A stretch of 33,681 nt of DNA. It comes from Lachnospiraceae bacterium (GTDB lineage Bacteria; Bacillota; Clostridia; Lachnospirales; Lachnospiraceae). A model generated the notes under the pieces. The model searched no databases. It was not told the origin of the DNA and saw only the letters and a program-made list of their open reading frames with translations. The DNA lies in assembly GCA_029008035.1 (NCBI GenBank), contig JAQXIY010000078.1, forward strand, positions 1 through 33,681. The letters are read 5' to 3'. Shown piece after piece: positions 25,023-33,519 of the stretch. A program made the translations under genes and the position numbers. Position 1 is the stretch's first letter; each line of letters opens with the position of its first letter.

Positions 25023-25801
25023 AGGTCACCTCGCAATTCCCGCAGCTTTGCACTTTTGTCATTTGCCCGCATCAGGGCCTCTCCGATGAGCACTGCGTTC
25101 ACCCCTGCAGCCCGCAGAGCTTGAACGTCCTCACCACTTTGCACACCGCTCTCCGATACAAAGCAAATTTCCGGCGGCACCAGGCTTCGCAACCGGCGGC
25201 TATTTGCTGTATCCACGGTAAAGTCCTTGAGATTGCGATTGTTGACACCAATCACCCGGGCTCCTGCACTGACTGCTGACTGTATCTCTTCCTCACTGTG
25301 GGCTTCCACCAACGCGGTCATCCCAAGTTCATCACAAATAGCAATATATTCTGCAATCTGCTCTGTGGATAAAATGGAGCAGATGAGAAGCACCGCCTGG
25401 GCTCCCAACACCTTAGCTTCATAAATCATATATTCATCCACCAAAAAGTCTTTGCGCAGGCAGGGGATTTGAACAGTTTTCGATATTTTCTCAAGATACT
25501 CATCTCTTCCCAAAAACCACTTGGGTTCCGTCAAAACAGAAACGCAATCCGCCCCGGCTTTCTCATAGTCCCGGGCAATTTCCAGATAGGGAAAATCTTC
25601 TGCGATGATGCCCTTGGATGGGGAAGCCTTTTTGCACTCGCAGATAAAGGCCATCTCATCTTTATTTAATGCTTTTTCAAATGCAAAAGTCCCCCTTGGC
25701 AAATCATATGCCTCCCGGCGAATGTTCTCTAAAGAAACCTGCCCTTTTGCCTGCTCTGTGCGCAACTTGGCATGTTGCGCCAATTCTTCCAATATGGTCA
25801 T
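25019..25801 (-). CDS. trpC: Indole-3-glycerol phosphate synthase
   Basis: TrpC performs the ring closure that forms indole-3-glycerol phosphate. The 260-residue product is a standalone TIM barrel with the N-terminal helical extension, the catalytic FICECKKASPSKG (Glu-Lys) motif near 50-62 and LRKDFLVDEYMIYEA near 115-130. GVNNRNLKDF and the phosphate site FVSESGV and LIGEALM complete the active site. It starts 2 bases after trpD and overlaps trpF by 4 bp. Confidence 0.96.
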   Translation of the reverse strand: MTILEELAQHAKLRTEQAKGQVSLENIRREAYDLPRGTFAFEKALNKDEMAFICECKKASPSKGIIAEDFPYLEIARDYEKAGADCVSVLTEPKWFLGRDEYLEKISKTVQIPCLRKDFLVDEYMIYEAKVLGAQAVLLICSILSTEQIAEYIAICDELGMTALVEAHSEEEIQSAVSAGARVIGVNNRNLKDFTVDTANSRRLRSLVPPEICFVSESGVQSGEDVQALRAAGVNAVLIGEALMRANDKSAKLRELRGDL

Positions 25802-25803
25802 AC

Positions 25804-26829
25804 TTACGCCTCTTTCCGGTTGCTCACCTCAATAAACTTCTCCAAAGTTTCATATGCCTTTCCGGTGTCAATCAACTCTGCCGCCAGTTTGATTCCCTCT
25901 GACATACTATCTGCCTTGCCGCCTATGTAAAGGGCTGCTCCTGCATTCATCAGGACTGCATCTCTCTTATGACCTTTTTTCCCCTGTAAAATATCTCGTG
26001 TAATCTGAGCGTTCTCCTGTGGGGTTCCTCCCACCAAATCTTCTTTGCTGCAACGTTCAAGTCCAAAGTCTTCCGGTGTAATAATGGAGGTGCGGAACCA
26101 CCCATCCTGAAACTCACAGATTTTTGTAGGTGCACTGAGAGATATTTCATCCAATTTATCCATGCCATAGACAACCATTCCCCGTTTCACGCCCAAATCA
26201 ATGAGAACCTGTGCCAGCGGTTCAACAAGATACTCATCATATACCCCCAAAAGTTGCATCTTTGGGCTTCCCGGATTGGTCAATGGTCCCAAAATATTAA
26301 AGACGGTGCGAAAACCCAATTCTTTTCGAATGGCCCCCACATATTTCATGGACGTGTGATATTTCTGGGCAAAGAAGAAACACATGCCCACGTCTTTTAA
26401 CAGTTTTCTGCATTGCTCCGGGCTTTGTTCAATATTTACCCCCAAAGCCTCCAGACAGTCTGCCGTTCCACACTTGGATGAGGCTGCACGGTTGCCGTGT
26501 TTTGCCACCTTCACGCCGCCGGCTGCGGCCACCAAAGCAGATGTGGTTGAAATATTAAAGCTTTGGGCGTTGTCGCCTCCCGTACCTACAATCTCAAATA
26601 AATCCATATCCGTTTCCACAGGGATGGCATGATCTCTCATGGCCGCAGCACATCCCGCAATCTCATCCGTAGTCTCCGCTTTTGCACTCTTTGTAGAAAG
26701 CGCCGCCAAAAATGCTGCATTCTGGGTGGGAGTGGTCTCACCGCTCATAATCTCATTCATAACCGTGTAGGCTTCCTGATAAGTCAAATCTTCCTTATTT
26801 ACGATTTTTACAATTGCTTCCTTAATCAT
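25804..26829 (-). CDS. trpD: Anthranilate phosphoribosyltransferase
   Basis: TrpD transfers the phosphoribosyl group of PRPP to anthranilate. The 341-residue protein has the small helical N-terminal domain ([16 protein letters not shown]), the PRPP-binding glycine motif [15 protein letters not shown] at about 82-96, [21 protein letters not shown], and the double-basic and DE metal region (MDKLDEISL). It is a normal-length monofunctional enzyme, separate from trpG. It lies 15 bases after trpG and 2 bases before trpC. Confidence 0.96.
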   Translation of the reverse strand: MIKEAIVKIVNKEDLTYQEAYTVMNEIMSGETTPTQNAAFLAALSTKSAKAETTDEIAGCAAAMRDHAIPVETDMDLFEIVGTGGDNAQSFNISTTSALVAAAGGVKVAKHGNRAASSKCGTADCLEALGVNIEQSPEQCRKLLKDVGMCFFFAQKYHTSMKYVGAIRKELGFRTVFNILGPLTNPGSPKMQLLGVYDEYLVEPLAQVLIDLGVKRGMVVYGMDKLDEISLSAPTKICEFQDGWFRTSIITPEDFGLERCSKEDLVGGTPQENAQITRDILQGKKGHKRDAVLMNAGAALYIGGKADSMSEGIKLAAELIDTGKAYETLEKFIEVSNRKEA

Positions 26830-26844
26830 CGCTTTGCTCCTCCT

Positions 26845-27411
26845 TTATCCGCGAATAAAATTGTCTAACATCTTTTTTCCATCCGGGGTCATAATGGATT
26901 CCGGGTGGAACTGTACGCCATATATTTTGTAATGCTTATGGGCCACCGCCATGACTTCACCATCCTCCGTTCTTGCTGTGACTTCCAATTCCTCCGGCAG
27001 GGTTTTCTCATCCACTGCCAGGGAATGATACCGGGCCACCGGCACATTTCCGGGGCAACCTGAAAAAAGGGGACACGACAAATCCAGTTCTGTCTCCGAC
27101 TGCTTGCCATGCATCAGTTCCTTGGCATAGGTTACCGTAGCGCCAAAAGCGGCACATATGGCCTGGTGCCCCAGGCAAACTCCAAGGATGGGTATTTCAC
27201 CCCCCAAGGCTTTCACCACATCTATGATGACACCTGCATCCTCCGGTCTGCCCGGCCCCGGCGAAAGAATGATACGTTCCGGGTGTAGCTGTCGTATTTC
27301 ATCCACCGTCATCTCATCGTTTCGGATCACCTTGATGTCAGGGGATATTTCTCCAATCATTTGAAACAGGTTATAGGAAAAACTGTCATAATTGTCAATC
27401 AGCAAAATCAT
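26845..27411 (-). CDS. trpG: Anthranilate synthase glutamine amidotransferase subunit
   Basis: TrpG is a class I glutamine amidotransferase that supplies ammonia to TrpE. The 188-residue protein starts MILLIDNYDSFSYNL. It has the oxyanion loop LSPGPGRPEDAG, the nucleophile Cys79 in GVCLGHQAICAAFG, and the His/Glu of QFHPESI near the C-terminus. I chose ATG 27411, giving a 4-bp ATGA overlap with trpE, over the track start because the 20-residue extension is inside trpE and the family begins at this Met. It might also serve aminodeoxychorismate synthase, as in Bacillus; nothing here decides that. Confidence 0.95.
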   Translation of the reverse strand: MILLIDNYDSFSYNLFQMIGEISPDIKVIRNDEMTVDEIRQLHPERIILSPGPGRPEDAGVIIDVVKALGGEIPILGVCLGHQAICAAFGATVTYAKELMHGKQSETELDLSCPLFSGCPGNVPVARYHSLAVDEKTLPEELEVTARTEDGEVMAVAHKHYKIYGVQFHPESIMTPDGKKMLDNFIRG

Positions 27412-28874
27412 TCTTCCACCTCCTCTGCCATCTTGAGGGCATTTACCACTGCTTTCGCTTTGTTGATGCATTCCTGATATTCCTTTTCCGGAACGGAATC
27501 TGCCACAATTCCGGCACCACTTTGCACAAATACCTTTCCATTCTTCTTGTAGGCAATGCGGATGGCGATACAGGTATCCATATTTCCTGTAAAGTCGATG
27601 TATCCTATGGCCCCGCCATAAATTCCACGTTTACACTTTTCCAGGTCGCCGATAATCTGACACGCTCGAAGCTTTGGTGCCCCGGAAAGAGTTCCTGCCG
27701 GGAGCACTGCCTCAATGGCATCAAGGGCATCTTTTTCAGCAGAAATCTCCCCTCGAACAGTGGAGCCAATGTGCATCACGTGGGAATAGCGCTCAATAGA
27801 ATGGAATTTTTCCACTGAGACGGTTCCAAATTTTGAGATTTTTCCCAAATCGTTTCGTCCCAAATCCACCAACATATTGTGCTCCGCGATTTCCTTTTCG
27901 TCAGCCAACAGTTCTCTTTCCAGGGCTATGTCCTCTTCCTCATTTTTCCCTCTGGGCCTTGTTCCCGCCAGCGGAAAGGTATGCAAAACCCCGTCTTCTA
28001 ATTTTACCAAGGTTTCCGGGGAAGCTCCTGCAACCTCCACATCCGTTCCCGAAAAATAAAACATATAGGGGGACGGATTTAAGGTGCGCAGCACACGATA
28101 GGTATTTAGCAGGCTTCCCTCAAAGGGAGCACTCATCCGATTGGACAAAACAATTTGAAAAATGTCCCCTTCAAAAATGTGGTGCTTGGCTGTTTCCACC
28201 ATTTTGCAGTAGGTTTCTTTGTCGCACATAGGAACCATTTCCCCAAGCAAATGCCCTGTATCTTCCGTCTTTTGAATACCACGAGTCAGCAATTCCCGCA
28301 GTTGTTTCAGTTCCATAATCGCCTTGTTATACCCCGTCTGCGGTTCGGACAGGGACATATTCACAATGAGAATCATCTTCTGGCGGAAGTTGTCAAAGGC
28401 AATCACCTTGTCAAACAGCATCAAATCTACATCCTTAAATGCCTCCTCATCCTCCGTGACACTTCTCACTGTGGGCTCACTGTATCCTAAATAGTCGTAG
28501 GAGAAATATCCTACCAGTCCTCCGGCGAAGGGAGGAAGATAATCGAATCGGGGGCTGCGGTGCTCTGACAGAATTTGTCGGAGATACGCCGACGGGTCCG
28601 CTGTCTCAAACCGGATGTTCCCCGCCCTCATCTGTCCATCCACACAAGTAATTTCCAATTTGGGGTCAAATCCAAGAAACGTGTATTGCCCCCACTTTTC
28701 TTTTTCTGCCACAGACTCCAACAGATAGCAGTGGGTAGATACGTTTTTTAAAATTTTCAGTGCCTCTATGGGAGTGCAGATATCTGATAATATCTCACAG
28801 CTCACCGGGAGAATATCATACTTTCCCGTTGCCGCAATTTCCTGTACTGTTTCAAAATCCGGTAAAATTTTCAT
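27408..28874 (-). CDS. trpE: Anthranilate synthase component I
   Basis: TrpE makes anthranilate from chorismate with ammonia delivered by TrpG. The 488-residue product has the N-terminal regulatory domain with the tryptophan feedback motif YLLESVAEKEKWGQYTFLGF (LLES at about 51-54). The C-terminal chorismate-binding domain follows: FEGDIFQIVLSNR, NPSPYMFYF, TFPLAGTRPRG, HNMLVDLGRNDLGK, GTLSGAPKL and YGGAIGYIDFTG. It is first in the trp operon, with an AGGAGG site 7 bases from the ATG. The T-box terminator lies just upstream, so its transcription depends on uncharged tRNA-Trp. Confidence 0.97.
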   Translation of the reverse strand: MKILPDFETVQEIAATGKYDILPVSCEILSDICTPIEALKILKNVSTHCYLLESVAEKEKWGQYTFLGFDPKLEITCVDGQMRAGNIRFETADPSAYLRQILSEHRSPRFDYLPPFAGGLVGYFSYDYLGYSEPTVRSVTEDEEAFKDVDLMLFDKVIAFDNFRQKMILIVNMSLSEPQTGYNKAIMELKQLRELLTRGIQKTEDTGHLLGEMVPMCDKETYCKMVETAKHHIFEGDIFQIVLSNRMSAPFEGSLLNTYRVLRTLNPSPYMFYFSGTDVEVAGASPETLVKLEDGVLHTFPLAGTRPRGKNEEEDIALERELLADEKEIAEHNMLVDLGRNDLGKISKFGTVSVEKFHSIERYSHVMHIGSTVRGEISAEKDALDAIEAVLPAGTLSGAPKLRACQIIGDLEKCKRGIYGGAIGYIDFTGNMDTCIAIRIAYKKNGKVFVQSGAGIVADSVPEKEYQECINKAKAVVNALKMAEEVEE

Positions 28875-28897
28875 GCTCTAACCTCCTGATTTGACAA

Positions 28898-29198
28898 TAA
28901 AAAAACGCCCTTGACAGAATATCATCATCTGTCAAGGACGAATAAATCACTATCCGCGGTGCCACCTTGATTTGTAGTCTGATACTACACACTTTACAGG
29001 ATACCATCATATCCCCGGCAACTGACGTATGCCCTCACGTCGCAGAATACTCTGGCCATGCATAATAACCATTTGACTGCGCCCTCCGCGGTCCATTTGA
29101 TAATCTGGGGTCTGCCCACTCTCAGCAACGTGGGCTCTCTGTGAGATCATAATTACCGTTATCTCCGCATCAACGGTTTGTCATTTCTCTATCGCTTT
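28898..29198 (-). ncRNA. T-box riboswitch, tryptophan (trp operon leader)
   Basis: The tRNA-sensing leader precedes trpE. On the minus strand it has a Stem I with a GAGAGCCCACGTTGCTGAGAG-like arm, and the specifier UGG (Trp) at 29093-29095 in the context CAAATGGACC. The canonical T-box AAGGTGGCACCGCGGA lies at about 28953-28968. It ends with a terminator stem CCTTGACAG/CTGTCAAGG and a run of seven T ending near 28898. UGGC pairs with the GCCA end expected of tRNA-Trp. Uncharged tRNA-Trp should switch on all seven trp genes. It fills nearly all of the intergenic gap 28875-29239. Confidence 0.95.
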
Positions 29199-29203
29199 AA
29201 TTC

Positions 29204-29232
29204 ATTAAAGCACTGTAGTGAAGTTTTGTCAA
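29204..29232 (-). promoter_or_regulatory. Promoter of the trp operon
   Basis: TTGACA (29227-29232) is followed after 17 bases by TTTAAT (29204-29209) on the minus strand. Transcription would begin near 29198, at the 5' end of the T-box leader. The -35 box is 7 bases after the stop codon of the DUF4190-like gene. Confidence 0.88.
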
Positions 29233-29239
29233 GATTTTT

Positions 29240-29722
29240 TTATAACATATCTTCCATGTCGTAGTTGTACTCTTCCATAAACTCATAAATATCGCGCTGG
29301 TCGAATCCATTTCCCATCTCATCCTCCACCATCCTCATAAAGGAAGCGTTGGAAAGCAGAAGCCCGTAACAGGTCACAAACAAAATGATGGATATGGTAG
29401 CGGTAACAATTCCTCCAATTGCCATTCCTTTGTTCTCATAGGAAACAATCTGGATGATACCAAAAATAATGGCAAGAATCGCCAATATAATATTAATGCA
29501 GGTGCAAAAGCACAGCAGGGATACGATTCCAAGAACCAGGGACGCAATGCCAAATCCCAGGCCGATTTTCTTACCTGCGGGGCTGTACTGTGGCTCATTG
29601 GGGGCACTGTATGGGTTGCCCTGTTGATCTCCCTCCCCATTCTCTTGCTTATTACTGTATACATGATCCTGTGGATTGCCATATGGATTCGCATTTTCAT
29701 CCACAAACATATCGTCGTTCAT
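29240..29722 (-). CDS. DUF4190-like small membrane protein
   Basis: The 160-residue protein has two parts. The first 48 or so residues are hydrophilic and rich in Asn, Pro, Gln and Tyr (repeated NPYG/NPYS-type motifs). Two or three membrane segments follow (LGFGIASLVLGIVSLLCFC, INIILAILAIIFGIIQIV, GGIVTATISIILFVTCY) with a YENKGMAIGGI loop between them, which is the DUF4190 pattern. The tail is acidic. The function of the family is not established. The start at 29722 follows a strong AGAGGAGG site; the track's longer start has none. It is divergent from pncB and lies just upstream of the trp promoter, with no hairpin terminator between. Confidence 0.82.
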   Translation of the reverse strand: MNDDMFVDENANPYGNPQDHVYSNKQENGEGDQQGNPYSAPNEPQYSPAGKKIGLGFGIASLVLGIVSLLCFCTCINIILAILAIIFGIIQIVSYENKGMAIGGIVTATISIILFVTCYGLLLSNASFMRMVEDEMGNGFDQRDIYEFMEEYNYDMEDML

Positions 29723-29799
29723 TGTGTTCCTCCTCTCGATGCAAAAAACAAATTTTCTACATATTACCACGAATTCTTTTATTTTGCTATAGAAAGGAT

Positions 29800-29805
29800 T
29801 ATAAT
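29800..29805 (+). promoter_or_regulatory. Putative -10 box for pncB
   Basis: A perfect TATAAT lies 45 bases upstream of the pncB ATG. No good -35 hexamer is found at 16-18 bases (TTTTAT is the nearest), so the promoter is tentative. Confidence 0.4.
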
Positions 29806-29849
29806 GGTTACACTATTTTTACTTGGGGAAAGGAAGATTAAGGCAACAG

Positions 29850-31298
29850 ATGAGCACATTAAATTTAACCCTGCTGACGGATTTGTACGAAATGACCATG
29901 ATGCAGGGATATTTCAAGAGCAACAAGCAAAGCACCGTAATTTTTGATGCTTTTTATCGCAACAATCCATCGGACGGGGGATATGCCATCTGCGCCGGAG
30001 TGGAGCAGGTGATTGACTATATTGAGCATCTTCATTTTGACGAGAGTGACATTGCATATCTGCGCTCTCTGGGGATTTTTGAAGAGGACTTTTTAGAGTA
30101 TCTGTCTAACTTTAAATTTTCCGGAGACATCTACGCCATCCCGGATGGAAGCGTGATTTTTCCCCGAGAACCACTGATTAAGGTAATTGCTCCTATCATG
30201 GAGGCGCAACTGATTGAGACCGCCATCTTAAATATCATGAATCATCAGTGCCTCATTGCCACCAAAGCCTCCCGGGTGTGTTACGCCGCTGAGGGAGACG
30301 GGGTGATGGAATTCGGCCTCCGCCGGGCACAGGGACCGGATTCCGGCACTTACGGTGCAAGAGCCGCCGTCATTGGCGGTTGCAAGGGCACTTCCAATGT
30401 TCTGGCCGGACAGTTATTTGACGTACCGGTGTTGGGAACCCATGCCCATAGCTGGATTATGAGTTTTCCCGACGAGTACACCGCCTTCAAGACATATGCC
30501 AGACTTTACCCCTCTGCCTGCACTCTGCTGGTAGATACCTATGACACTTTAAAATCCGGCATCCCCAATGCCATTCGGGTCTTTACGGAGATGCGTCAGG
30601 AGGGAATTCCTCTGACCCATTATGGCATTCGCATGGACAGCGGGGATTTGGCTTATCTCTCCAAGGAAGCAAGGAAAATGCTGGATGAGGCAGGATTTAC
30701 AGACGCTGTCATTTCTGCCTCCAACGATTTGGATGAATATTTGATTCAGAGTCTGAAGAGTCAAGGGGCCGCCATCACATCCTGGGGTGTGGGAACCCAC
30801 CTGATAACCTCCAAGGATTGCCCTGCCTTCGGCGGAGTGTACAAACTGGCAGCCATCCGGTCCGCTGACGGAAGTTTTATTCCCAAGATCAAGCTTTCCG
30901 AAAATACCGAGAAGGTGACAAACCCCGGAAATAAAATTATCTATCGCATCTATGACAACGCAACAAATAAAATAAAAGCAGATTTAATTTGTCTTGATGG
31001 CGAGGTTTTTGATGAGAAGCAGGACATGCGTCTTTTTGATCCAAACGAGCCCTGGAAGAAGACCACATTGCCCGGGGGCTCCTATCATTTGAAAGAGTTA
31101 TTGGTGAAAGTAATTGAGAATGGTCGTCGAGTTTACACGTCTCCCTCCGTATTGGAAATCAGAGACTACTGTGACCGAGAGAAAGAAACTCTCTGGGAAG
31201 AGAACAAGCGCTTCGTAAACCCTTCCCAGGTTCATGTGGATTTGTCTCAAAAGCTCTATGATATGAAACAGGAATTGTTACATCAGATGAGCCAATAG
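29850..31298 (+). CDS. pncB: Nicotinate phosphoribosyltransferase
   Basis: PncB joins nicotinate to PRPP to give nicotinate mononucleotide in NAD salvage (Preiss-Handler pathway). The 482-residue protein has the family start LTLLTDLYEMTMMQGYF, then NHQCLIATKASRV, EFGLRRAQGPDSGTYGARAAVIGG and the conserved histidine motif GTHAHSWIMSF. LLVDTYDTLKSGIPNA, GIRMDSGDLAYLS and GVGTHLITS for phosphate and substrate binding follow. I chose ATG 29850 over the TTG at 29823 because it fits the family N-terminus and has a purine-rich AAGG site. It is on the plus strand, convergent with the glycosyltransferase gene. Its last codons and TAG stop lie in a REP-like palindrome (copy 4). Confidence 0.95.
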   Translation: MSTLNLTLLTDLYEMTMMQGYFKSNKQSTVIFDAFYRNNPSDGGYAICAGVEQVIDYIEHLHFDESDIAYLRSLGIFEEDFLEYLSNFKFSGDIYAIPDGSVIFPREPLIKVIAPIMEAQLIETAILNIMNHQCLIATKASRVCYAAEGDGVMEFGLRRAQGPDSGTYGARAAVIGGCKGTSNVLAGQLFDVPVLGTHAHSWIMSFPDEYTAFKTYARLYPSACTLLVDTYDTLKSGIPNAIRVFTEMRQEGIPLTHYGIRMDSGDLAYLSKEARKMLDEAGFTDAVISASNDLDEYLIQSLKSQGAAITSWGVGTHLITSKDCPAFGGVYKLAAIRSADGSFIPKIKLSENTEKVTNPGNKIIYRIYDNATNKIKADLICLDGEVFDEKQDMRLFDPNEPWKKTTLPGGSYHLKELLVKVIENGRRVYTSPSVLEIRDYCDREKETLWEENKRFVNPSQVHVDLSQKLYDMKQELLHQMSQ

Positions 31299-31334
31299 GG
31301 ACGGATACCAATGGCACCCATCCCTATTGGCTCA
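31288..31334. repeat. REP-like palindrome, copy 4 (variant with longer centre)
   Basis: The arms TGAGCCAATAGGGA and TCCCTATTGGCTCA (14 bases, perfect) are separated by 19 bases. The arm differs from copies 1-3 at one position (CCAATAGGGA instead of CCATTAGGGA). It includes the pncB stop (AGC CAA TAG) and touches the TAG stop of the convergent glycosyltransferase gene, filling the whole gap. It has no T-run. Confidence 0.88.
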
Positions 31335-32351
31335 CTAATTGAAGCCCATGAATTTCTGAGAAATGTGGTACGCCTTCTTGGAGAGATAGCGACCGAATCT
31401 GCCGGGAAGATTCATCGCATTTCCCAGCACACCCCACCGCAGATGGTGATAGGTGCGAATATCTTTTTCCTTGATGTAGTGCCATAGTTCCTTGACCTTG
31501 GCAATGTTCTCCGGGTCGTCGGATATGTATGCAAGCGATGTGGACACCACGGTGATGGTCTCTAAGAAAGAGAGCATGTACTCCCGAAGATGAACCTCCG
31601 GAATCTCCCACACATCATAGGCATCTAACAGTCTCCGATTTACGTAGAGTTGTTGGTCTAACCGCTTTATCATGGTCTGCTCCGCCACAGATTGTCCATC
31701 TCTTCCTATGAAGTAACGATAAAAATCCACATTGAGATAGTACAATGTCTTTACATAGGGAAGCGGCTCATATACAAACACATTGTCCACATAAAATGTA
31801 TGCTTGGGCAACTGCAGTTTGCATTGACGCAGCATTTCGGTGCGATAGGTCACAGAGTGCATTAGGATCGAGAATCCCTTAATATTGCGCTTCATCTCTG
31901 ACCAAGTCATGATCCTGCCGGATTCAAACAAAAGAGAATAAATCATCCTGCGCTGACGATTTTCGGACACCTTCTCGTAGACATAGTTGGTAAGCAACAT
32001 ATCTACTTCCTGCCCCTCTTCCACAAATTGCTGCAAAGTGGCGAGCACTTCCATATAGGCGTCTGCGTCCACCCAATCGTCGCTATCTACAACCTTAAAA
32101 TATCTTCCGGTGGCGTTGGCAAGACCGGTGTTTACAGCCCATCCATGGCCCCCGTTTTCCTGATGAATCACCTTGATAATATCCGGATACTCTGCAACGT
32201 ATCGCTCCGCAATCTCAGCGGTGCCATCGGTAGAGCCGTCATCCACAATAATAATCTCCACATCCTCGCCTCCGGGCAACAGAGACTCAATGCACTTGTC
32301 CATATATTCTTCCGAGTTATAACAGGGAATGGCAAATGTTACTAATTTCAT
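31335..32351 (-). CDS. Family 2 glycosyltransferase
   Basis: The 338-residue protein starts with a GT-A (GT2) nucleotide-sugar-binding domain: FAIPCYNSEEYMDKCIESLL, then EIIIVDDGSTDGT, the ENGGHGWAVNTGLANATGRYF segment, and the metal-binding DSDDW near 93-97. The remaining 200 residues include MLLTNYVYEK and a helical C-terminus without clear membrane segments, so it is probably peripheral or cytoplasmic. Neither the sugar nor the acceptor can be read from the sequence. The start has a TAAGGAGA site. It stands alone, with pncB convergent downstream and mutY 61 bases upstream on the same strand. Confidence 0.9.
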   Translation of the reverse strand: MKLVTFAIPCYNSEEYMDKCIESLLPGGEDVEIIIVDDGSTDGTAEIAERYVAEYPDIIKVIHQENGGHGWAVNTGLANATGRYFKVVDSDDWVDADAYMEVLATLQQFVEEGQEVDMLLTNYVYEKVSENRQRRMIYSLLFESGRIMTWSEMKRNIKGFSILMHSVTYRTEMLRQCKLQLPKHTFYVDNVFVYEPLPYVKTLYYLNVDFYRYFIGRDGQSVAEQTMIKRLDQQLYVNRRLLDAYDVWEIPEVHLREYMLSFLETITVVSTSLAYISDDPENIAKVKELWHYIKEKDIRTYHHLRWGVLGNAMNLPGRFGRYLSKKAYHISQKFMGFN

Positions 32352-32389
32352 CTTAATTCTCCTTATCAGATGCCAGATGCACCTTGTAT

Positions 32390-32395
32390 ATTATA
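32390..32395 (-). promoter_or_regulatory. Putative -10 box for the glycosyltransferase gene
   Basis: A perfect TATAAT on the minus strand lies about 38 bases upstream of the ATG, but only a weak TTCTAA is found 17 bases further upstream. The box is inside a 13-base palindrome, TGTATA-T-TATACA. Confidence 0.4.
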
Positions 32396-32412
32396 CACAT
32401 TTTTTCAAGAAT

Positions 32413-33519
32413 TTAGAAAGTATTTTTTTCGGGCCCCAATTTCAGACTAACAAATTCCACGTATTTTTCGAAGGCTGTGGGAATGGCATATTCCCGCTGC
32501 ACCTGATCCAAATCCACCAGAAGACAATCCGAAGGCAGACATCCCTCTGCTGTGGCATGATAACTGTCAACATCAGCCACCTGAACCATATAGCCTATCA
32601 TATGCCACTCTATATGAGAAAAGATGTGCTTCGCTTCCGGCAATTTTTCAATATGAAGAGGCATCAATCCCTGAGCCTTGGCAAATTCCAATATTTCCTC
32701 TTCCTTTCTATGCCCTGTCAAATTGGGCAGTTCATACAATCCTGCCAAAAGTCCCTTTGCAGGTCGCTTTCCCAGCAATATCCTCTGTCCGTCTCGAATG
32801 AGAAGAACCGTTCTCTCCTCAATGCGCCTTGCCTTGGCCTTGGTCTTTACCGGCAACCTGTCATAGCTTTGGTGGGCGTATGCCTCACAACAAAATTGCC
32901 ACGGACACTGCTGACACTTTGGCTCTCCATTGGGGATGCAAACCAGAGCTCCAATCTCCATCAGCGCCTGATTAAAATCCCCTGCCGCCTCGGGCATAAT
33001 CCTCTGCAGCGCTGCCGTCACGCTTTTCTTGGTACTCTCCTTTAGGATATCCCTGTCATCCTCAGCCACTCGGGATAGAATGCGAAGTACATTTCCGTCC
33101 ACCGCCGGCACCTTTTCTCCAAAAGCAATGGAGGCAATAGCCCCCGCGGTGTAAGGCCCAATCCCGGGTAGGGAAACAATCCGTTGATATGTGCCCGGCA
33201 TCTCTCCGCCGTACTCCTCCACGATAACCCGAGCTGCCTTTTGCATATTTCGCACACGGTTGTAATACCCCAGGCCCTCCCACAGCTTGAGCAGTCGGTC
33301 CTCCGGGCACTTTGCCAAAGCCTCTATATCAGGCAAAGCCTCCATAAAGCGTTGATAATAAGGAATTACTGCCTCCACTCTGGTTTGCTGAAGCATAATC
33401 TCCGATACCCATATGCCGTAAGGGTTCCTACCCTGCCGCCAGGGCAAGTCTCTTTTATTTTCGTAGAACCACTTAAGTGCCGGCTCTACTAAAATATTCA
33501 AATCAAATGTATCAATCAT
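32413..33519 (-). CDS. mutY: A/G-specific adenine DNA glycosylase
   Basis: MutY removes adenine mispaired with 8-oxoguanine. The 368-residue protein has the catalytic Glu40 in SEIMLQQTRVEAVIPYY, the helix-hairpin-helix LPGIGPYTAGA near 117-126, and the catalytic Asp141 in PAVDGNVLRILSR. The iron-sulphur cluster cysteines follow (Cys194, Cys202, Cys205 and Cys210 or 211). The spacing is one residue longer than the E. coli C-x6-C-x2-C-x5-C pattern at the first gap. A C-terminal NUDIX-like domain (RDGQRILLGKRPAKGLLAGLYELPN) reads 8-oxoguanine. The ATG overlaps the end of the upstream GNAT gene by 8 bp, suggesting coupled translation. Confidence 0.96.
   Translation of the reverse strand: MIDTFDLNILVEPALKWFYENKRDLPWRQGRNPYGIWVSEIMLQQTRVEAVIPYYQRFMEALPDIEALAKCPEDRLLKLWEGLGYYNRVRNMQKAARVIVEEYGGEMPGTYQRIVSLPGIGPYTAGAIASIAFGEKVPAVDGNVLRILSRVAEDDRDILKESTKKSVTAALQRIMPEAAGDFNQALMEIGALVCIPNGEPKCQQCPWQFCCEAYAHQSYDRLPVKTKAKARRIEERTVLLIRDGQRILLGKRPAKGLLAGLYELPNLTGHRKEEEILEFAKAQGLMPLHIEKLPEAKHIFSHIEWHMIGYMVQVADVDSYHATAEGCLPSDCLLVDLDQVQREYAIPTAFEKYVEFVSLKLGPEKNTF

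Noticed and set aside
32385-32397. 13-base palindrome TGTATA-T-TATACA as an operator
   Set aside because: It is short, A/T-only apart from its ends, and explained in part by the TATAAT box inside it.
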